DNA from: Absidia repens
Taxonomy: Eukaryota > Mucoromycota > Mucoromycetes > Mucorales > Cunninghamellaceae
Direction of reading: 5' to 3'
Assembly: GCA_002105175.1 (NCBI GenBank)
Contig: MCGE01000005.1
Span: 620,001 to 684,000 of the forward strand
Length of the DNA stretch: 64,000 nucleotides
The notes beneath the pieces are model-generated. The model was given only the letters and a program-made list of their open reading frames with translations, made no database searches and was not told where the DNA came from. Of the stretch, positions 1-11,740 are shown piece after piece (positions within the stretch are counted from its first letter, which is position 1; each line of letters starts with the position of its first letter). A program made the translations under genes and the position numbers.

Positions 1-104
1 TTCTTGGTCGCTATTTGATCGTCTTATATTACCAACAAAACAAGATAACAAAGAAGATGAACCTACAAAAGAAGGAAGATGAACTGAAGGAAATGAAAGC
101 GTAA
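1..104 (+). CDS. 3' end of an unidentified gene
   Basis: A reading frame starting at position 3 runs to a TAA at 102-104 and encodes about 33 residues. It begins with a hydrophobic stretch (LGRYLIVLYY) and continues into a Lys/Glu-rich, coiled-coil-like tail (KKEDELKEMKA). It looks like the C-terminus of a membrane protein with a charged tail, but the rest lies outside the window and I do not recognise the family. An alternative is that the GTAAGT overlapping the stop is a splice donor and the coding continues in another exon. The only support is the open frame and its composition. Confidence 0.35.
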   Translation, partial: LGRYLIVLYYQQNKITKKMNLQKKEDELKEMKA

Positions 105-423
105 GTACAAACCATTCACCTACCACTTCCCCCTCCTTTAGGCAATACTAACTAGCTTTCTTATAACTGTTACGTAGTCGGTATGGCGTCGATGACGAAT
201 GATTTTTACCAACAACCACTCTGTCTTTATTATATCTTCCCACTACCCCTCCTGTATATAGAATTTACTACTGCTATCTCCCCCACCTTCTCCCCACCAT
301 CACATATTCGCATTACTCCCTCTACTTGAACAATTCAATAAATTTTTATTACTTTGCTGGATTTAAAACTGCTATATTCTTCCACTTTTTTTTTTTTTTT
401 TTTTTTTTTACCTCTTCAACATC

Positions 424-995
424 ATGATCTCTTCCAATTTATACGTATTCCTTTTAGTTTTATGCATACTTATACAAGCAACGTTTGGCTACCTTAGTGA
501 ACCTCATCCTCCGTTTGTAATAACATCACCTACGCAAGACACAACCATCAAAAGAGGCGACAGCTTGAACGTTACTTGGTAAAACAACACACAAGCACTC
601 AAAGACACACACACACACATACAGGCTTACACTTTTATATTATAGGCAACTGACACCTGGTGTGCGATATCCCATATACGGTTATGCGGCTGCAAGCACA
701 ACGCAAACTATCAGTAAGGAGAAAGACTCAAGGGACATAATGGCCTGCCAAACAATCACTGACCCTTTATGACTTTTCTTTGTTTTTTGTTTTTTGTTTT
801 TTAATATCTCTAGTTGGACTTTTATCACCCGATGCTCGGCGTGATGAACGGTACATATACAAAGTGGATAGCAATATCAAGTTATCGGATCACAACTACG
901 CTTGGACTGTGGATGAGCAAACTGAGCCCGGTGACTATCGTATTGGTATTGGATTTTATTACAACGAAGCATCCCCTATCATTCATATTATCTAG
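424..995 (+). CDS. KRE9/KNH-like secreted cell-wall protein, stop directly after the domain
   Basis: Three exons (424-578, 646-713, 814-995) with GT-AG introns give about 134 residues. A signal peptide is visible (hydrophobic VFLLVLCILIQATFG near residues 8-22). One domain follows, resembling the fungal Ser/Thr-rich GPI-anchored KRE9/KNH family: it starts near PPFVITSPTQDTTIKRGDS, has NVTWQL as the core strand, and ends GDYRIGIG..SPIIHI. Family members sit in the wall or are GPI-anchored and relate to beta-1,6-glucan. The frame ends at TAG 993-995, exactly at the domain boundary. The same frame continues as a Ser-rich stretch (about 16 AGC/AGT codons) and a Val-rich run, which is how family members normally end. 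The stop may therefore be a recent nonsense change, a normal end leaving a soluble protein, or a missed intron. Confidence 0.55.
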
Positions 996-1019
996 CTTAG
1001 TATCAGTGACAGTAATGAA

Positions 1020-1057
<38 letters not shown>

Positions 1058-1143
1058 TAGTAGTAGTATTAATGTGGTGGTAGTGGTAGTGGTAGTAACA
1101 GTAGCAGTAATGGAGTATTACAGTTGTAGATATAGTTTTAGTC
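996..1143 (+). repeat. AGC/AGT microsatellite, the former or alternative Ser-rich tail
   Basis: Directly after the TAG of the KRE9-like gene, (AGC)n(AGT)n from about 1020 to 1068 encodes polyserine in frame with the domain. It is followed by GTG/GTA repeats, which read as polyvaline in that frame and as Gly-Ser in the next. The repeat structure makes replication slippage likely. It could be an untranslated relic of a Ser-rich GPI linker. Confidence 0.5.
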
Positions 1144-2082
1144 TAGCCAAGTCCCTCCTCCCTCCCCCCGCCCCTTTGTATCATATTTGAAATCACCCAA
1201 ATAAAAAAAAAATTAAGAACTCATCTTCTAGCCATGTATTCATTATTTTGTGTTATTGTTGATTTTGATTTTGTCTTTGTCAATCTAGCATGTCTGATAT
1301 GGGGTAAAAATAAGAGAAGATCACGGCGCGGTTTCAGTGACTGGTGATGGATCAACTGTTTTACTCATATAAGGTGCACATAGGGAACCAAATAATAATA
1401 TGTATAAATATAAAAAAAGGCGGGCGCATGTGTACAGTAGCTTATCACATGGCCTATGCTACCAGATCAGAAATGACCAGAACTCAAACTGCTCTATCTC
1501 ATGTCTGGGGAAAAGCGGGCTTACCCATGTGTCGTGCATTGTTGGGCAAAAAAATAAAAAACGGTGTGTGTAGTGAATTAGGATTGAACCAATCATGTAG
1601 AGAATGGTATATATAAAGAGCGGATCACGTTATTCTGTGCCACCTTTGGTTGAAATGGTTCGCTTGTCAATAAATAAAAATAAATAAAAAGCATTTATGC
1701 AGTTTTTAAGGCAATAATATCAAAGGGAGTCGAGTCCTCTTTTTTTTCTCTCCTGCCTGGAATATGAGAATGGCAAAAGGTTAAGCCAGTAAAATCCCTA
1801 TTTCTTCCCCTGTGACAAGGTGGGTATGTTCTCTGGGCTTCCCAGTCTAAAATAGGAGAGGAGATCTGACGGAGTTTAGAAAAAAAAAGTTCCACTGGTC
1901 AGCCAATGAAATCACCAGGATCTCCTCTTTTTATAATTCTTCTTTTTTTTTTAATTTTCCATTATCTTTTTCTTCCTTTCTCAATTTTTTATTTTATCAA
2001 TTTTATTTTTTTATTTTTCATTTTTTCATTCTTCTCAAAACCCTTTATTTTTAATTTACTAGACAGTATTTAATATTTTACC
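1144..2082. other. Intergenic, no supported gene
   Basis: AT-rich sequence with pyrimidine tracts just before the next start (1920-2080), typical of a promoter or 5' UTR here. An open frame at 1344-1616 has no recognisable protein features. I see no RNA gene. Confidence 0.5.
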
Positions 2083-3895
2083 ATGCTATCACGAAAGCCA
2101 TTGCACCTTGCATTTTCCTTTGTCATGGCATTGGTGGTGGCAATTGTATCTGGACCTCAATACATCTATCCTACCTATGGCACATCTCTATCAGCCAAAT
2201 TCGGATGGACAGCATTAGAAAACTCCTTTGTCAGCACCGCTTGTTTTGTTGGGGTCTCTTTTTCTGGGCCTTTGTGTTCATTTTTAACTGAACGTTTTGG
2301 CATTAAAATGTAAGCGTACAACGGAAATACAAAACAATTGACAATATTAACCCATTTATGGTTCCTTTTTTTTTAGCACGCTACAATTATCTGCATTTTT
2401 TGGATTTTTTGGCAACTTCATGTTGGCCCAAACTTACTATGGGCGTTTGCCTTCTTATTTCCAGCTGTGTGCGATCTATTTGGTTTTGACAGGTTTTTCA
2501 AGTGCGGCGGCTTATCTTTGTGCATTGGATTCTCAGGTATATAAATGAATGGAAAAACAGGGGACTTTTTTTTTTTTGCTCTTAAATAGTGCCCATTGGG
2601 TCAATGCGGAGTATTTAATAACCCTCTCCTTCTCTTTTGATGTCTTATCTTTATATAGTCTCATAATTTCCGTCACCACCGCGGCATGACCATGGGCTTC
2701 ACTAGTGCAACTTTGGGCTTGGCAGGGGTTGTCTTCTCCCAAATCAATGATCACTTTTTCAAGAACCAAACGTCAGATGGTCAAGACGATGGTGGACAAA
2801 GCACATATCAATTCCTCATGTTCTTGTCTATTGTCACATCTATTGGTATGCTGTTACCCTCTTTTATCCTTGGTCCTCTCCCTGACCTCCATCAACTCAG
2901 CAATAATCACAACGGCAAAAGCATTGTTCATGGGGATGACACGTTGGTTTATCAAGAAATCCCTTCTTATTCTTCCGACTTGGATATTGATGATGATGGA
3001 TGTTCGAGCAACCCTACCTTGGTGGACGACGATGATCAAGATGACACCCCGCTTTTGGCCAACAATATGGTATACAAGCCTACCAATTATGCGTATGAAG
3101 AAAATGTGGCTGTTGAACCCTATGAACCTCCTACCGTGTCAGGACTCGCTCTTTTTACCCATCCAATTGGCCTTACCTTGTTTGTTGCGCTTTTTGTGGT
3201 ACTCGGTGTGGGCTACGTCTACTTGGCCAGCATCGGTCAAATCCTCCAGTCACTGCCTACTCTCCAGGGCAGCAATCCTCAGCATATTCGCAACACTCAT
3301 GTCTCTATTTTCAGTATCGCCAACTGCTCTGCCCGTGCTTTATTTGGTACCATCAGTGATGTGTTGAAAAACAAATATGGTGTCCATCGTTTATGGGTCT
3401 ACTGGGCTGGTATTATTGGTTTGATTGTCTCTCAGCTGTACCTTGTCACATTCGTATCGTCTTCTGATACCCTGATCCCTTGTACTATTGGTATGGCCTT
3501 GGTATATGGTTTAGCGTTTGGTATTGCCCCGGCCGCTACTGCTGAATTTGGTACCACTGTAAGAGAAGAAGAGTAAAAAAAGGGGGGAGAAGGGGTGGGA
3601 GAGGGGATTGATATACATGGAGGTACTAAATTTTAATCATCACCCCTCACTATAGGCCTTTGCTCGAAACTGGGGAATTCTATTATTTGCACCAGCTTTG
3701 GGAAGTCAGCTCTTCAATGTGATGTTTGGCGCTTTGTACGACTATGAAGCGGAAAAACAAGGCGTCCATATTTGTCAAGGAACCATTTGCTTCAAGAATA
3801 CCTACTTAATTGGCATGGTAGCCGGTATACTATGTCTGACCATGATGACTTGGACCATTGTCAAGTGTGGATTATACAAGCGTCGCCTCATCTGA
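2083..3895 (+). CDS. MFS transporter, nodulin-like / MCH1 type
   Basis: Four exons (2083-2309, 2377-2536, 2659-3558, 3656-3895) encode 508 residues. The N-terminus carries the hallmarks of the nodulin-like/monocarboxylate-transporter-like MFS group: SGPQYIYPTYG after the first helix, FGWTALENSF, then a helix with SSAAAYLCALDSQ, and HRGMTMGF before the next helix. About twelve membrane helices are expected. A long acidic, disordered cytosolic loop (roughly residues 195-275, rich in Asp/Ser) separates the two halves, as in yeast Mch1 relatives. The C-terminal half shows FSIANCSARALFGTISD, and the last exon starts AFARNWGILLFAPALGS. The substrate cannot be read from sequence; Mch1 has no established monocarboxylate activity. 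An AATAAA signal lies near 4077. The start is the first ATG, preceded by a T-rich leader. Confidence 0.85.
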
Positions 3896-4169
3896 TCCTG
3901 TTTATACTCCTCTAGATTTTTTTTTTTTTACCCCTCCCACATCCTCTCCTTTTTTATATTTAATCCAGATGCTTTTGATGATGGATGACTTATTACCACC
4001 ATCTGGCGATTCCACTCCCTTTTGTACAATCATTTATTTCACTCTTATTATTATTTCTATTATGACTATCTTTTTAATAAAGAATATGATACCAAACTTT
4101 AAACAACCAATCTAATCTCGGCTGAATGTCAGGTACGGAAAGAATTGATCCGTTTTCGGAACAATTTGC

Positions 4170-4213
<44 letters not shown>

Positions 4214-4542
4214 GAGGCGACCATTTTGTGGAATGGTAGAATGGCTCTAATTTTTATGCTATATTTTATTCCAATCATCTGTGGGACCTTTTTTCTTATG
4301 GATATATAAAAAATATTAGGGATATTAATGAAGAGTGACTCCGCCAGCCTGGTGAAATTTGCTTTTTTTTTTTTTTTTTTTGCTCGGAACAGCACAAACG
4401 GAAATACTTAAACCAAAGCCAACTCCGCTGTGCTATTTTCTCACGGATTATCAAGAAAATATTAAAGCGGGGAAATGGAATTATTCTACATTTCTCTTTC
4501 TTTTTCCAATTCTCGCTTTTATTCACTGATTACATTTAAACC
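3896..4542. other. Intergenic region with a T39 run
   Basis: Contains the 3' UTR of the MFS gene (AATAAA near 4077), an uninterrupted T run of about 39 bp (4174-4212), and the T-rich leader of the next gene. No gene seen. Confidence 0.6.
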
Positions 4543-5454
4543 ATGAGCCAAACTGACGACGCTGTATTAGAACTTATCTTCAATCCCGGTAAGAGTCTTA
4601 TGCAACTGTATGTGTATCTTTGTTTTCGTTCCACTAATACTTTTTGTTATCCGGTTGACTTTTATAGAAGCCCAAGGTGTTGGGTTTGAAGCCGTTGCCC
4701 AATCCGTACAAGACAATCCAGGTAAGAATAGTCTATATATATGGGGAATGGCACATTTGAGATGCAGATAGTAAAAGAACATCACTGATATTATTTGTCA
4801 ACGTTTGATCATCTCTAGTCAAAGCGATTGATCCCGAGTTACTTGACAAATTGAAATCAATGGAACGGGAAGCAGTTACGTTGGCGGAACAGGAAGATAC
4901 GGACGGTGCTCTTGCCATTCTGGGCAAATGTATTGAACTTGAAAAAGGCTATGCTTCCGCTTACAATAACAGGTACTGCATTGACACTTTTCTCAGCAAA
5001 GGACAATTACATGTTTTATTCATTTTTGTTTCTTTTGTATAGAGCTCAAATCTATCGCATACGAGACGAAAAGGAAAAGGCATTGGAGGATTTGGGACAT
5101 GTGATTCGACTAGGTGAAGGACAACCCAAGGTATTACGTCAAGCTTATACACAACGTGCTATTCTCAGACGTCAACAAGGTGATGTTCATGGCTCTCGTG
5201 CTGATTTTGAAATGGGTAAGGATGGAACGAACACACACACACACAGAGACGCACATACCACTCTTTGATAGGCAGGCAGGTAGATAGAGGGACTAACTCT
5301 TTCTATTATTTCGATAGGTGCCAAGCTCGGCAATCCCTTTGCCCGGAACATTGCTGTAGGCGAAAATCCATATGCCAAAATGTGCAATCAGATCATGATG
5401 GAAGTAATGGGTCGTGAACTGAAAGGTGGTGCTTGTGCTTCTGACAACAAATAG
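4543..5454 (+). CDS. TTC36-like tetratricopeptide repeat protein
   Basis: Five exons (4543-4588, 4668-4721, 4819-4972, 5043-5215, 5318-5454) encode 187 residues, close to the usual length of TTC36 (about 190). TPR-type helices are visible: LEKGYASAYNNRAQIYRIR, a following KALEDLGHVIRL repeat, and LRQAYTQRAILRRQQGD. The diagnostic TTC36 C-terminus is present, LGNPFARNIAVGENPYAKMCNQIMMEVMG, quoted here in two pieces: LGNPFARNIAVGENPYAK and MCNQIMMEVMG. TPR proteins act as protein-binding scaffolds; human TTC36 (HBP21) binds HSP70, but a fungal role is not established. The start is the first ATG in a good context (ACCATGA). AATAAA occurs near 5669. All introns are GT-AG. Confidence 0.85.
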
Positions 5455-5784
5455 TGGAATGGTTTGTCAATTGGTTTTCTTTGCCGTTCTCTCTTATTTG
5501 GTTTATTTATCTTTATCCTATTTCCCCTCCCCCTCTCCGCTCCCATTTGTCCTTCATATACACACAATACCATCGATATAGTTATTCTTCATCATTATTT
5601 TTCAATATACATAGTCTCTTTTACTTCATTTGAATCTTCACTCCCTTATTTTATTTGTTGTTGTTTTAATAAAATCTCATGTCACAGCATCAGAGCTTTA
5701 AGAATTTACATTACGGAGTTTTATAGCGCCGCGCGGAAAACAGCTTACAATGACGACTTTTATCACTATAGTATAGGTCGGAGG

Positions 5785-6460
5785 ATGGTTAATAAAAAGA
5801 ATATATTTTATTGAAGTAGAATAGGCAGATACTAAAACTAATGAAGTGGGTTCATTCCCACGAAGAATTTAACCGGAAAGCTTCTATAGGAGGTACTATG
5901 AGGGTGACTAGTCTGAGGTTTTGAAGAAAGGTTAATGATATTCTTAATGAACGTAAAAGAATGGGTGTAAAATGGGGTCTTGAATATTGTTAAAGGCTGT
6001 CTTTGTTTGTTTTATTATTGAAACACAACAACGATCAAAAGACTAATCAAACTGGATTGATTGTTAATAAAACAAAAAAAGGAAAAGGAATGAAAAGGAA
6101 TCTATTGTTCAAAACATAAGTAACACTAATGAGACATATTTTATTGTAACAAGTAAAAAGAGACCTATTTTATTGGGAGATAGAGACAGGCTAACGCTAA
6201 GCTAAGCTAATGAAGGCTTCAAAAAGCCAACTAATGGTGCCTTCAGATCCTAGATCCAAAATGAAAGGATTTCCCCATGCATCTTGTGATCCCTGAGTTG
6301 AACCCCATTCTAAACTAGACCTCATATAATTCAAGGTCCTAAATAAACCCATACAAGTTGAATAGCGAAGAAAAAGAAAGAGGACAAAAAGAAAGAGAGC
6401 TGAAAAAATAAAATAGGCGGGAGAAAAAATAAAAATATTTCACGTGGGCGGGCTTTGAAT
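5785..6460 (-). repeat. Dispersed repeat, copy A (terminus at right)
   Basis: Near-identical words shared with five other places in the window. Reading the minus strand from 6459, the copy starts TTCAAAGCCCGCCCACGTGA, then a pyrimidine-rich tract, then the conserved core around 6240-6330 (on the plus strand AAATGAAAGGATTTCCCCA and TGATCCCTGAGTTGAA), then several ATTTTATTGAA-like words toward 5785. No coding capacity was seen. The left limit is fuzzy. This is a non-coding repeat of unknown class. Confidence 0.6.
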
Positions 6461-6635
6461 CTTTCTAAAACCTCTCATTCCGGTGATTTGGGGATTTGGT
6501 TTTGGGGTTTCATCGGGGCATGTTTTTATATCTCCTTTTTTAACGTTTTCTAGAGAGATCACAACCGAACCTCCATCACGAAATAATATCCAGCAAACCC
6601 TATCTTTTTGATAACCTTTACAAGACCGTCGAGGA

Positions 6636-7060
6636 ATTGCATGGGAAACCCTTTCATTTTTAATCTATGATCTGAAGATTCCATTAGTTGACTTTTTGGA
6701 GCCTTCATTAACTTAGTTCAGTGGTATTTTGTCCATAGTTTGTATCTACATCTGAATAAAATATGCCTATTTTTACTTGCTTCAAAGGAAAATTGACCCA
6801 TTAGTCACTTTCATATATTGTGCAAGAACCCTTTTACCATCCTCCCACCTTTTTAGATTAGTGTTAGCCATCGTTATGCTTCAATAAAAGAGATCCATTT
6901 GTTTTTCCTCATACCTTGCATAATGCAAATATCCCTTTTAGCACTATCACCTTTAGACTAGTACTGACCATTCTTCAGTTCCCCTATCATTGGTCCCATT
7001 CATGTTTCCTCTAATAGACCATTTCCTTTTACAATGAAAATCATATCGATGAACCTAGGT
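6636..7060 (+). repeat. Dispersed repeat, copy B (5' terminus missing)
   Basis: Plus-strand copy of the same family: GGGAAACCCTTTCATTTTTA near 6650, TTAGTTGACTTTTTGGAGCC, CTGAATAAAATATGCC, TGCTTCAATAAAAGAGATCC and a degenerating tail. It lies head-to-head with copy A, but the CCCGCCCACGTGAAA terminus is missing, so it is truncated or the 5' end has diverged. Confidence 0.55.
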
Positions 7061-7247
7061 TGTACTGTGAGTGCAGCCCCTGCTATATTGTAAAGCCTTT
7101 TCCCATGCTTTTTTGCTAGCGCACAGTCATAATAAAAAAGCTCACAAGAATATTAGGTTGGTTCATTTATCCCTTTGAAGTTAAGTTTAAATGATCCCAA
7201 AGTGCTTGCCAAATTCATCGTAATTTACCCAGTGAACTTTGAAAGAC

Positions 7248-7288
<41 letters not shown>

Positions 7289-7638
7289 ACCTGCAAGAAA
7301 TCTTGTCAAGCATTTATGAGTGGAAGGTAGATTAAGTAAATGCGTAATTCAAGCTGCAGGATCTCAAGCGATGTCAACTAAAATGTATGGCCTGTGGGCC
7401 CAATAATACTATTTGCATAAAGATGGGCGACCGCCGGCCCGCTTTTCATTGAATTTGATTTTGTTCATTTGTCGGATGTTTAAAATTTCCCCATTGCAAG
7501 GTTTCAATTTTTTTCTTTTTTGCCCTTTTTCTCTTCGTTTAAAAGCCTTGATACCACGACATGAAACTGTTTCTTTCTTCTTCTCGTCTTACTACAAAAT
7601 TTATTCAGCGACCTCTATATTATCAATCAGCTCGTACA
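7061..7638. other. Intergenic with an A38 run
   Basis: Holds a 38-bp A run (7249-7286) and the pyrimidine-rich leader of the HIT gene. No other feature seen. Confidence 0.55.
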
Positions 7639-8535
7639 ATGTCAACGCACTCTCACTTGAATGATGACTGCATTTTTTGCAAAATCATTAGGTAGATTCT
7701 TTCCCCTCCCCTTTGAACTCCCTGTACTCACAACGAGAATGCTAATGCTTTTTTTATTCAATTATGTATGAAAGGGGTGAAGTACCCTCCTTCAAGTTGG
7801 TGGAAACTGACAAATGGTAGGTGAAATTATATATATATCTAATATGATACTTCAACAACTCATCAGAAAACGCTTTATTATGTTTGCAGCTATTCCTTTG
7901 TCGATATTGAGCCACTCAGTGAAGGGCATTCGGTAAGCATAGAAAAAGTAGAATTGTCCCGTTATTATCACTACTGAAGTCTGTCTTTTACTACTTTTCT
8001 GCTACTAGCTAATCATCCCCAAATGTAAGTGTGGTGCGCCTTGCTACAAAGTGAAACATTTTTTGGCGTTTATTCACCAATATATACTTTTTTAGATCAT
8101 GCGGAATTTATGCATCAACTTCCTGACGACTATCTGACTGACATTTTGCCAATTGCTAAAAAAATTGCGAAGGCTGCAAAATTTGATCAATACAACGTGC
8201 TTCAGGTAAGCAAAAAATGAAGGAAGTAGCTAGATGAACGACAAGAATGATATGATGTGATATACATATCTCACTTTCTCATTTTGTAGAACAATGGCAA
8301 ATTGGCAAATCAGGTAAATAAATTATCATCCCACTGAAACAATGCTGTATGGATTACTTCTATTTAAAAAACAGAAACTCAACTTTTCTTTATCTAATAG
8401 GCCGTTCCACACGTCCACTTCCATGTGATAAAGAAGCCAAACACTAGCACTGGGTTAGGATTGACTTGGAAGCCCATCAAAACAGATATGGACACAATCA
8501 AGGCACAGTACGAAGAAATCAAGAAAAACCTGTAG
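7639..8535 (+). CDS. HNT1: HIT-family nucleotide phosphoramidase (HINT/Hnt1-like)
   Basis: Seven exons (7639-7691, 7775-7816, 7890-7932, 8009-8024, 8096-8205, 8290-8313, 8401-8535) give 140 residues, the normal size for HINT. The N-terminus has the family pattern CIFCKIIRGEVPSFKLVET; then YSFVDIEPLSEGHSLIIPK, where the last part contacts nucleotide. The catalytic HIT triad is intact at residues 99-105 (PHVHFHV; His100, His102, His104). HINT enzymes hydrolyse AMP-lysine and other purine phosphoramidates in cytosol and nucleus. The gene is chopped into unusually small exons: exon 4 is 16 nt and exon 6 is 24 nt, yet the frame closes exactly. AATAAA follows near 8575. Confidence 0.92.
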
Positions 8536-9134
8536 TTATTATTAGTTGAAACGCCATGTTATTATTTTTTACACAATAAAAATCATGTTTCCCAAAAAAC
8601 CATTATATGTATTGCAAAACAATGCTCATGCAGTGCAGCCAACTACCCCACAATTTTTTGAATATTTAAATACCGACAAATTTGAGGTGAAGTGGCTTAT
8701 GGTGGTGTATTGAATTTGATGACATTTTTGATTGGGCGAAAGTTTTTTATATTTTTGCCTTCTGGGCCCTTCTTTTTTAAATCTCTGTCTTTCTTTCCAT
8801 TCTTTATCCCCCATTCATCAAAAAAAACCATGTTTCTTTTATTTTAATATTCTTTTATATACTCTCTCCAATTCATATTACACTCTCTTCAACTTGATTC
8901 TTATTCCTCCACAGTTACTTTTAGTTTATTGAAAAAGGTTTTTTGTACATATACACCTTATTTCTTTATTTGAACTTGACCTCTCTCTTCATCTTATATC
9001 TAGACAATTTTTCTCTTATCTCCCCTTTTTACATACATCTTTAAACACACATAACAATCTCTTCCTCTGACATTTGCACTCCACCCTTATACTGCTCATT
9101 GGATTTGTTATTCTCCACTCAACCCCATCCTTCC
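8536..9134. other. Intergenic / long pyrimidine-rich leader
   Basis: About 600 bp. The part from about 8740 is T/C-rich and probably the promoter and 5' leader of the next gene. No RNA gene or repeat family member recognised. Confidence 0.5.
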
Positions 9135-10244
9135 ATGAACATCCACACCGAAAAACGCGTACGACGACAACAGAAAAAACCAAACTACTCACCACAGCTA
9201 AGCATGGTTCCCATCTCACCGCCAACTTCACCACAGGATGGCAATATCACAACACGATGGGGAAGCAAAACCCTTGATGGAGGAAGTGAAGACGATATAG
9301 CTGGACATACAACAACCGAAAAACATCGTGGTGGATGGACAGATTCTTCGAAACGGAAATTATCACCGCGCTCCTCGGCACCTGATGGACCGACCGCAGC
9401 CGACCCTTTTGCTGGTATGAAGACCTGCATCAATTACCAACAAGAAATTGAACGGTTGAAGACTCTGGTTCCCAAAGTGGAAAGCAAAAAACGATCCTCT
9501 CAAAATCAGCAACAACATCACCAACGAAGCATCTCATCGACAATGACTATTAGTGAAAGTAACGTGATGGATCCTGAGCACAACGCTGACACTGCTATTG
9601 TCCCTGCTACTGTTCCGACTACTGCTGATGCTACTGCTGCTCCTGCTTCTACTGCACTTCCCACTCTCAATGCTGACGACGACACCACAGCCTCAATTAT
9701 ATCCTCCACGACAAAAACTACGTCAGTGCCGTCATCGTCGTCATCATCATCATCTTTATCACACATCTCTTCAAACTCCTCCTCTTCTTCATTGTCGTCA
9801 TCTCATGACTCTTTGTCATCATCACTATCATCTGCCTGCTCACCTCCGTCATCTATCAACTCTATCATGCCACCTACCTCACACTCCTCGATATTGCCTC
9901 ACGAAACCCCTTCTTCAACACACACGACTTCTGACTCACCAGTCGGTACATCGCCCACAACAGCTTCGAATGAATTGATGGAACAATTGAATACTACGGT
10001 GTCACCGAAGGTGGAAAAACGGGCGTCTTCAACATCAGTCATTACGGATGAAGAAAAGGCACGATTCTTGGAATTTATGCGAAGCTGGACTGGTGGACTG
10101 AACGGATGGAACGAACGGCCAATGGAACAGAAAGGATATATGTGGAATCAGCAACCGTCATCACGACAACCTCCACTTTGGACTAGGTCTGAACCATGCT
10201 CACCACTTCATCAAGACATACGAATGGACTCATGGCCTCAACAT

Positions 10245-10279
<35 letters not shown>

Positions 10280-10748
10280 TCAGCAGCAGCACCAATATCT
10301 CCACCAGCAGCTTCATCAACAATTACCGCCTACCACAGTCCAATTAGACATTGGGCATCGCCAGCAACCTTGTTTTGCGGCAACTTCTCCTCCACTTCAT
10401 TCACCACTACCCAAGTCGCTCCAACAACAGCAGCAACAAATTTTGTACTCCTCATCAATGCATCCTCATCAAAAACAACAACAAGCCTTCCATCATCAAC
10501 AATACCAACATCATCATTCTTCTTCTCTTCATCTACATCAACTTCAACAGCAACAGCAACATGCTCATTCTCTTCATTTTCATCAACAACAACCAACGAC
10601 TCCAAAAGAATGGTATGGCTCTTCTGGCATCAAATCCTCTTCTACCTTACCCTCGCAAGTGGGTACTATTGGTGATCGATCATCTTCCCCATCTGTGTCT
10701 CGCACCAATTCTCGCAATCATGGTCCATTTAGTGTCTCTGTCATGTGA
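9135..10748 (+). CDS. Large Ser/Thr/Gln/His-rich protein of unknown function
   Basis: Single-exon open frame of 537 residues from the first ATG (9135). Most is low-complexity: Ser-rich 190-280, Gln/His-rich 370-480. Islands that look non-random are an N-terminal basic segment (EKRVRRQQKK), a Pro-rich VPISPPTSPQDG, the short heptad-like NYQQEIERLKTLVPKVESK near residues 98-116, and ITDEEKARFLEFMRSWTGG near 306-325, which looks like a folded helix. The architecture suggests a disordered regulatory or signalling scaffold, possibly nuclear. I do not recognise a family, and no catalytic motif is seen. The repeats cover only part of it and the frame is open throughout, so it is probably real. Confidence 0.65.
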
Positions 10749-11435
10749 TCCCCCCCTTCTTGTTTTTTTTTTTTATTATTACTCAACTTAGTTTATCATT
10801 ACATACACCCTTATTACCATTCAATATTTCTCTCTTCCATTCTCTCTCCCTCTCTTTTTCTTCCCTTCTTTTTTTTTTTTTTTTTTCTATATATATTCAA
10901 TTTTGTTTTTGTTTTTGTTTTTTATTTATTCATACTCATATTTATACTTCTTACATCCCCACTTTATTCCAAAATGTACACAGACCTAGTTTATTCTTGA
11001 CCCCTACTCTTCTCCTTCTATCTATCTTACTTTCTTTATTGTCCTATTTTTTTTTTGATGTTTTTTTATTGAAACGATTAAAATAAAGATTATAATACTT
11101 CCTTTTTGTATGTTGTTGACTTAATCAAGTGGTAGAATATAGTTGGACTCAGTGTGGGTTTATGACAACGTGGTGAAAAAAAGAAAAAATAGTGTAACAA
11201 GAATACATTACGTTTGAGGGTGTCGGATGTACTTCGTTGATACAATATTGTGGGATATATATGTACAAAGGAGGTTGGGATAATTCTTTGTGTGGAATCG
11301 CAGGCATCCAAAAAAAAAAAAAAATTTGTGACATGTTAACGGATGTGTATGATGGGGTTGGGTGTAGCAGCTGATACAATGATGTGGTATGTATAGGCAC
11401 AAAGAGGATTTATTTCATCTTATGTAGAGTCATAG

Positions 11436-11495
<60 letters not shown>

Positions 11496-11740
11496 ACATA
11501 CACATACACAAAAAAAGGGGGCAGTCTGGTATCATATACAAATATATATATATATATATATATGCAATAGTTTTATTAAAAAGATTCACAAAGAGTGGTG
11601 TATGCTAAGCTAGATGTATTTTGGAGTATAAATAACAACACTATTGAGTAAGTGGGAGAAGATGGCTAAACTAAGCTAAGCTCTGTGAATAAACTAGACA
11701 CTACACTACACAGTAACCAATTCACCCACCATTCATCCAA
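10749..11740. other. Convergent intergenic region with CA and TA repeats
   Basis: 3' UTRs of the two convergent genes. Contains a (CA)n microsatellite from about 11436 to 11490 and a (TA)n run near 11543-11563. Two related stretches (about 11215-11270 and 11340-11400, sharing ATACAATATTGTGG/ATACAATGATGTGG type words) look like a diverged duplication. No gene. Confidence 0.6.

Noticed and set aside
1344..1616. Open frame of about 90 codons between the KRE9-like and MFS genes
   Set aside because: No domain, no signal, composition like its surroundings, and no plausible partner exons.
11436..11490. Regular short repeat that could suggest an array
   Set aside because: It is a plain (CA)n microsatellite without spacers; no CRISPR is expected in a fungal nuclear genome.
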